From NCBI GenBank assembly GCA_041917975.1, contig JAYRWN010000017.1, forward strand, positions 1 to 7,695: a DNA stretch of 7,695 nt. Reading direction: 5' to 3'. The translations under genes were made by a program, and so were the position numbers. Below the pieces are notes generated by a model. That model was not told the DNA's origin and did not search any database. It worked only from the letters and a program-made list of their open reading frames with translations. Positions 6,333 to 7,695 of this stretch are shown in pieces (positions within the stretch are counted from its first letter, which is position 1; every line of letters begins with the position of its first letter). This DNA comes from JAYRWN01 sp041917975. Its GTDB lineage: Bacteria; Bacteroidota; Bacteroidia; Chitinophagales; Saprospiraceae.

Positions 6333-7017
6333 GTTTCATCATCCGGACCCTCCGGGCCATCCTTTGTTTCTTAAATATCGCTTTGACCGCCAAGATGAAT
6401 AAAAAGATTACCACCGCGGTCCCAGCTACCAGCACTACAGTCGCTAATGCTGTGCTTCCATTGCACGAAATAGAACATGACAAATACGCCACGATAATCA
6501 ACAGATAAAAAGCTAAGGCCAATGATAAAAGCAACAACAAGACTTGCCATACGGTTATCGGTGGTCGCTCCTCAGCCAGGTAGTTTTTTAACTCATTTTT
6601 CCATTCTTTTATGGATCTGAGCCAGCCTTTTTTTTCCACTTTTTGGGCACCATGGACCATGAACGACGCTTGTCCAACCGGAGCATCTTGCGTCCGGACC
6701 AGATAATCACACCCGGATACGGTGAGCTGTAGCACCATAATATAAGCCGTTACTGCGAATACAAAATCCCCGGTTTTTCGTCGGGCGAAATGCGACCACC
6801 ATTTCAGACGCGGGCTGTCGCGATCCGGATAGACGACGATGGCCAACCCCATAGCCAATAATGCCAGATAAATAATGTATGGATGTATTTGTCCTATCCA
6901 GCCCCATAACTGCACGCCTTGCCATACAGCCAGGATACCTGATGAAACCTGGATGCCGGCGATCCACCACCGCGCTTCAATTGGGTGCGCGCCAGCCCAA
7001 GATGCGTATTTTTTCAT
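6328..7017 (-). CDS. polytopic inner-membrane protein of unknown function
   Basis: 229 residues from ATG 7015-7017. About five membrane helices are visible (roughly 16-38, 44-63, 83-101, 156-178 and 188-211), with a charged soluble linker at 120-152 (KVEKKGWLRSIKEWKNE) and a strongly basic end (KKQRMARRVRMMKQ) that should face the cytoplasm. Cysteines at C103, C181 and C185 (SCSISCNGS) stand out. The opening MKKYASWAGAHPIEAR, the YP at the end of helix 2 and the RRKTGD stretch recall a membrane-protein family common in Bacteroidota for which I know no function. The frame extends to a TTG at 7143 (271 residues), adding two more hydrophobic stretches. I prefer the ATG because MKKY resembles the usual family start and because it leaves 126 bases for divergent promoters. 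The gene converges on the monooxygenase and is unlikely to share its operon. Confidence 0.75.
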   Translation of the reverse strand: MKKYASWAGAHPIEARWWIAGIQVSSGILAVWQGVQLWGWIGQIHPYIIYLALLAMGLAIVVYPDRDSPRLKWWSHFARRKTGDFVFAVTAYIMVLQLTVSGCDYLVRTQDAPVGQASFMVHGAQKVEKKGWLRSIKEWKNELKNYLAEERPPITVWQVLLLLLSLALAFYLLIIVAYLSCSISCNGSTALATVVLVAGTAVVIFLFILAVKAIFKKQRMARRVRMMKQ

Positions 7018-7143
7018 GACAGAATATTTTGCAGACAAGATAAAGATAAGCGTGGAGGGCCAGATACCTAATATATTTAATAGGCATAATGCCAATGAAA
7101 TCCCGGTCAGATTAAGTATCTTAATGGATAAGATAAACCACAA
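7018..7143. promoter_or_regulatory. divergent intergenic region
   Basis: If the minus-strand gene starts at 7017, these 126 bases separate two divergently transcribed genes and should hold both promoters. The region is AT-rich. The best plus-strand candidate is TATATTTA around 7072-7080, one base off TAnnTTTG and about 65 nt before the ATG at 7144. I see no exact -7 consensus on either strand. Confidence 0.25.
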
Positions 7144-7695
7144 ATGATCAGGTTGTTATTCTCACTGTTTTTTATCTGGACTCAGTTTGGTTGGAGTCAG
7201 CAAACGTCCTTTTATGCCGGAGCAGCCTCCATGAATATCACACCTGCCTTTCCCGTACCGCTGAGTGGGTATGCGGACCGTGCTCAGCCTTCCCAAGGCG
7301 TTCACGATTCCATTTATGCCCGGGCATTCGTCTTTGAGCAAGGGGCTGCTAAAGCTTGCATCATTCAGGCGGATTTAATCGGGTTTTCCTTTGAATTTGT
7401 GGAAGAATTAACGGCTCAGATAGAAATTAATACCGGTATACCAGCTAAAAATTGCCTGTTGGTGGCGGCACATAATCATGGGGGGCCCTCCACCCGCGCT
7501 TATGGCGAAACGGCCACGGATCATCTGACCGCCTATCTGGACCAGTTAAAAAAGTCCCTGGTGGATGCGGTTCAGATGGCGTGGGGCAGGCGTGAGCCAG
7601 CCCGGATCGGTTATGGGGAAGGTCTGTGCCGGATGAATATCAACCGCAGAGCCCGGCATGCCGAGGGAGGTATTTGGCTGGGACGCAATCCGGAT
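7144..7695 (+). CDS. neutral/alkaline non-lysosomal ceramidase-family protein, 3' partial
   Basis: The frame opens at ATG 7144 and runs 184 codons to the window edge without a stop. Residues 1-19 form a signal peptide (MIRLLFSLFFIWTQFGWSQ). The mature part matches the N-terminal domain of neutral ceramidases, which hydrolyse the amide bond of ceramide to sphingosine and fatty acid: AGAASMNITPAFPVPLSGY (30-48 region), GVHDSIYARAFVF, IIQADLIGFS, then AAHNHGGPSTRAYGE. The HxH at H110 and H112 lies at the place of the first zinc-ligand region of the family (ATHTHSGP-type motif). The remaining zinc ligands and the C-terminal domain are beyond the window. Many Bacteroidota members of this family are annotated only by homology and may act on other lipids or amides. 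Secretion is consistent with action on environmental or outer-membrane sphingolipids. Confidence 0.85.
   Translation, partial: MIRLLFSLFFIWTQFGWSQQTSFYAGAASMNITPAFPVPLSGYADRAQPSQGVHDSIYARAFVFEQGAAKACIIQADLIGFSFEFVEELTAQIEINTGIPAKNCLLVAAHNHGGPSTRAYGETATDHLTAYLDQLKKSLVDAVQMAWGRREPARIGYGEGLCRMNINRRARHAEGGIWLGRNPD

Noticed and set aside
6343..6355. CCGGA-CCC-TCCGG hairpin near the end of the minus-strand membrane protein gene
   Set aside because: It lies inside the coding sequence with no T tract on either strand, so I treat it as codon-level coincidence.
6875..7147. 90-codon plus-strand open frame opposite the membrane protein gene
   Set aside because: It overlaps the start region of two better-supported genes and has no domain or export signal.

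Overview
The window looks like a chromosomal segment of a Bacteroidota bacterium, most plausibly a Saprospirales-type lineage. The evidence is a Por/T9SS-type C-terminal sorting domain on one secreted protein, AT-rich gaps holding TAnnTTTG-like -7 elements, start codons without a clear Shine-Dalgarno sequence, and a membrane-protein family that I associate with this phylum. The lineage below phylum level is inference.

Layout, left to right. (1) Positions 1-2538 (+) hold the 3' part of a large Dna2-like protein: a Cas4/RecB-type PD-(D/E)XK nuclease domain followed by a complete superfamily 1 helicase. The frame is open to the window edge, so the true start lies upstream. (2) Positions 2539-2769 are an AT-rich gap with a good candidate promoter. 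(3) Positions 2770-4228 (+) hold a secreted protein with two near-identical tandem P-domain-like repeats, a MopE-type metal-binding motif and an IPTL-CTERM-like tail. One extra G in a G5 run breaks the frame in the first repeat, so it reads as two ORFs. (4) Positions 4234-4581 (+) hold a small exported protein of unknown function, 5 nt behind the previous gene. (5) Positions 4582-4716 are a gap with two candidate -7 elements. (6) Positions 4717-6309 (+) hold a secreted protein with an N-terminal c-type heme motif, a copper type II (PHM/DBH-like) monooxygenase core with all six expected copper ligands, and a T9SS sorting tail. (7) Positions 6328-7017 (-) hold a convergent polytopic membrane protein of unknown function. 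(8) Positions 7144-7695 (+) hold the N-terminal part of a secreted neutral-ceramidase-family protein, cut by the window edge and divergent from gene 7.

How the genes relate: positions 2770-6309 form a run of co-directional genes for exported proteins, two with metal-related features (a MopE-type motif and a copper/heme oxygenase). A shared extracellular copper or redox role is only a hypothesis. The helicase-nuclease upstream is an independent DNA-repair or DNA-processing gene, and the ceramidase-like protein would act on extracellular or periplasmic lipids. I saw no tRNA, rRNA, CRISPR array, transposase or integrase. The strongest anomalies are the single-base frame break in the tandem-repeat gene and the apparent absence of the Dna2/Cas4-type Fe-S cysteines downstream of the nuclease motifs.
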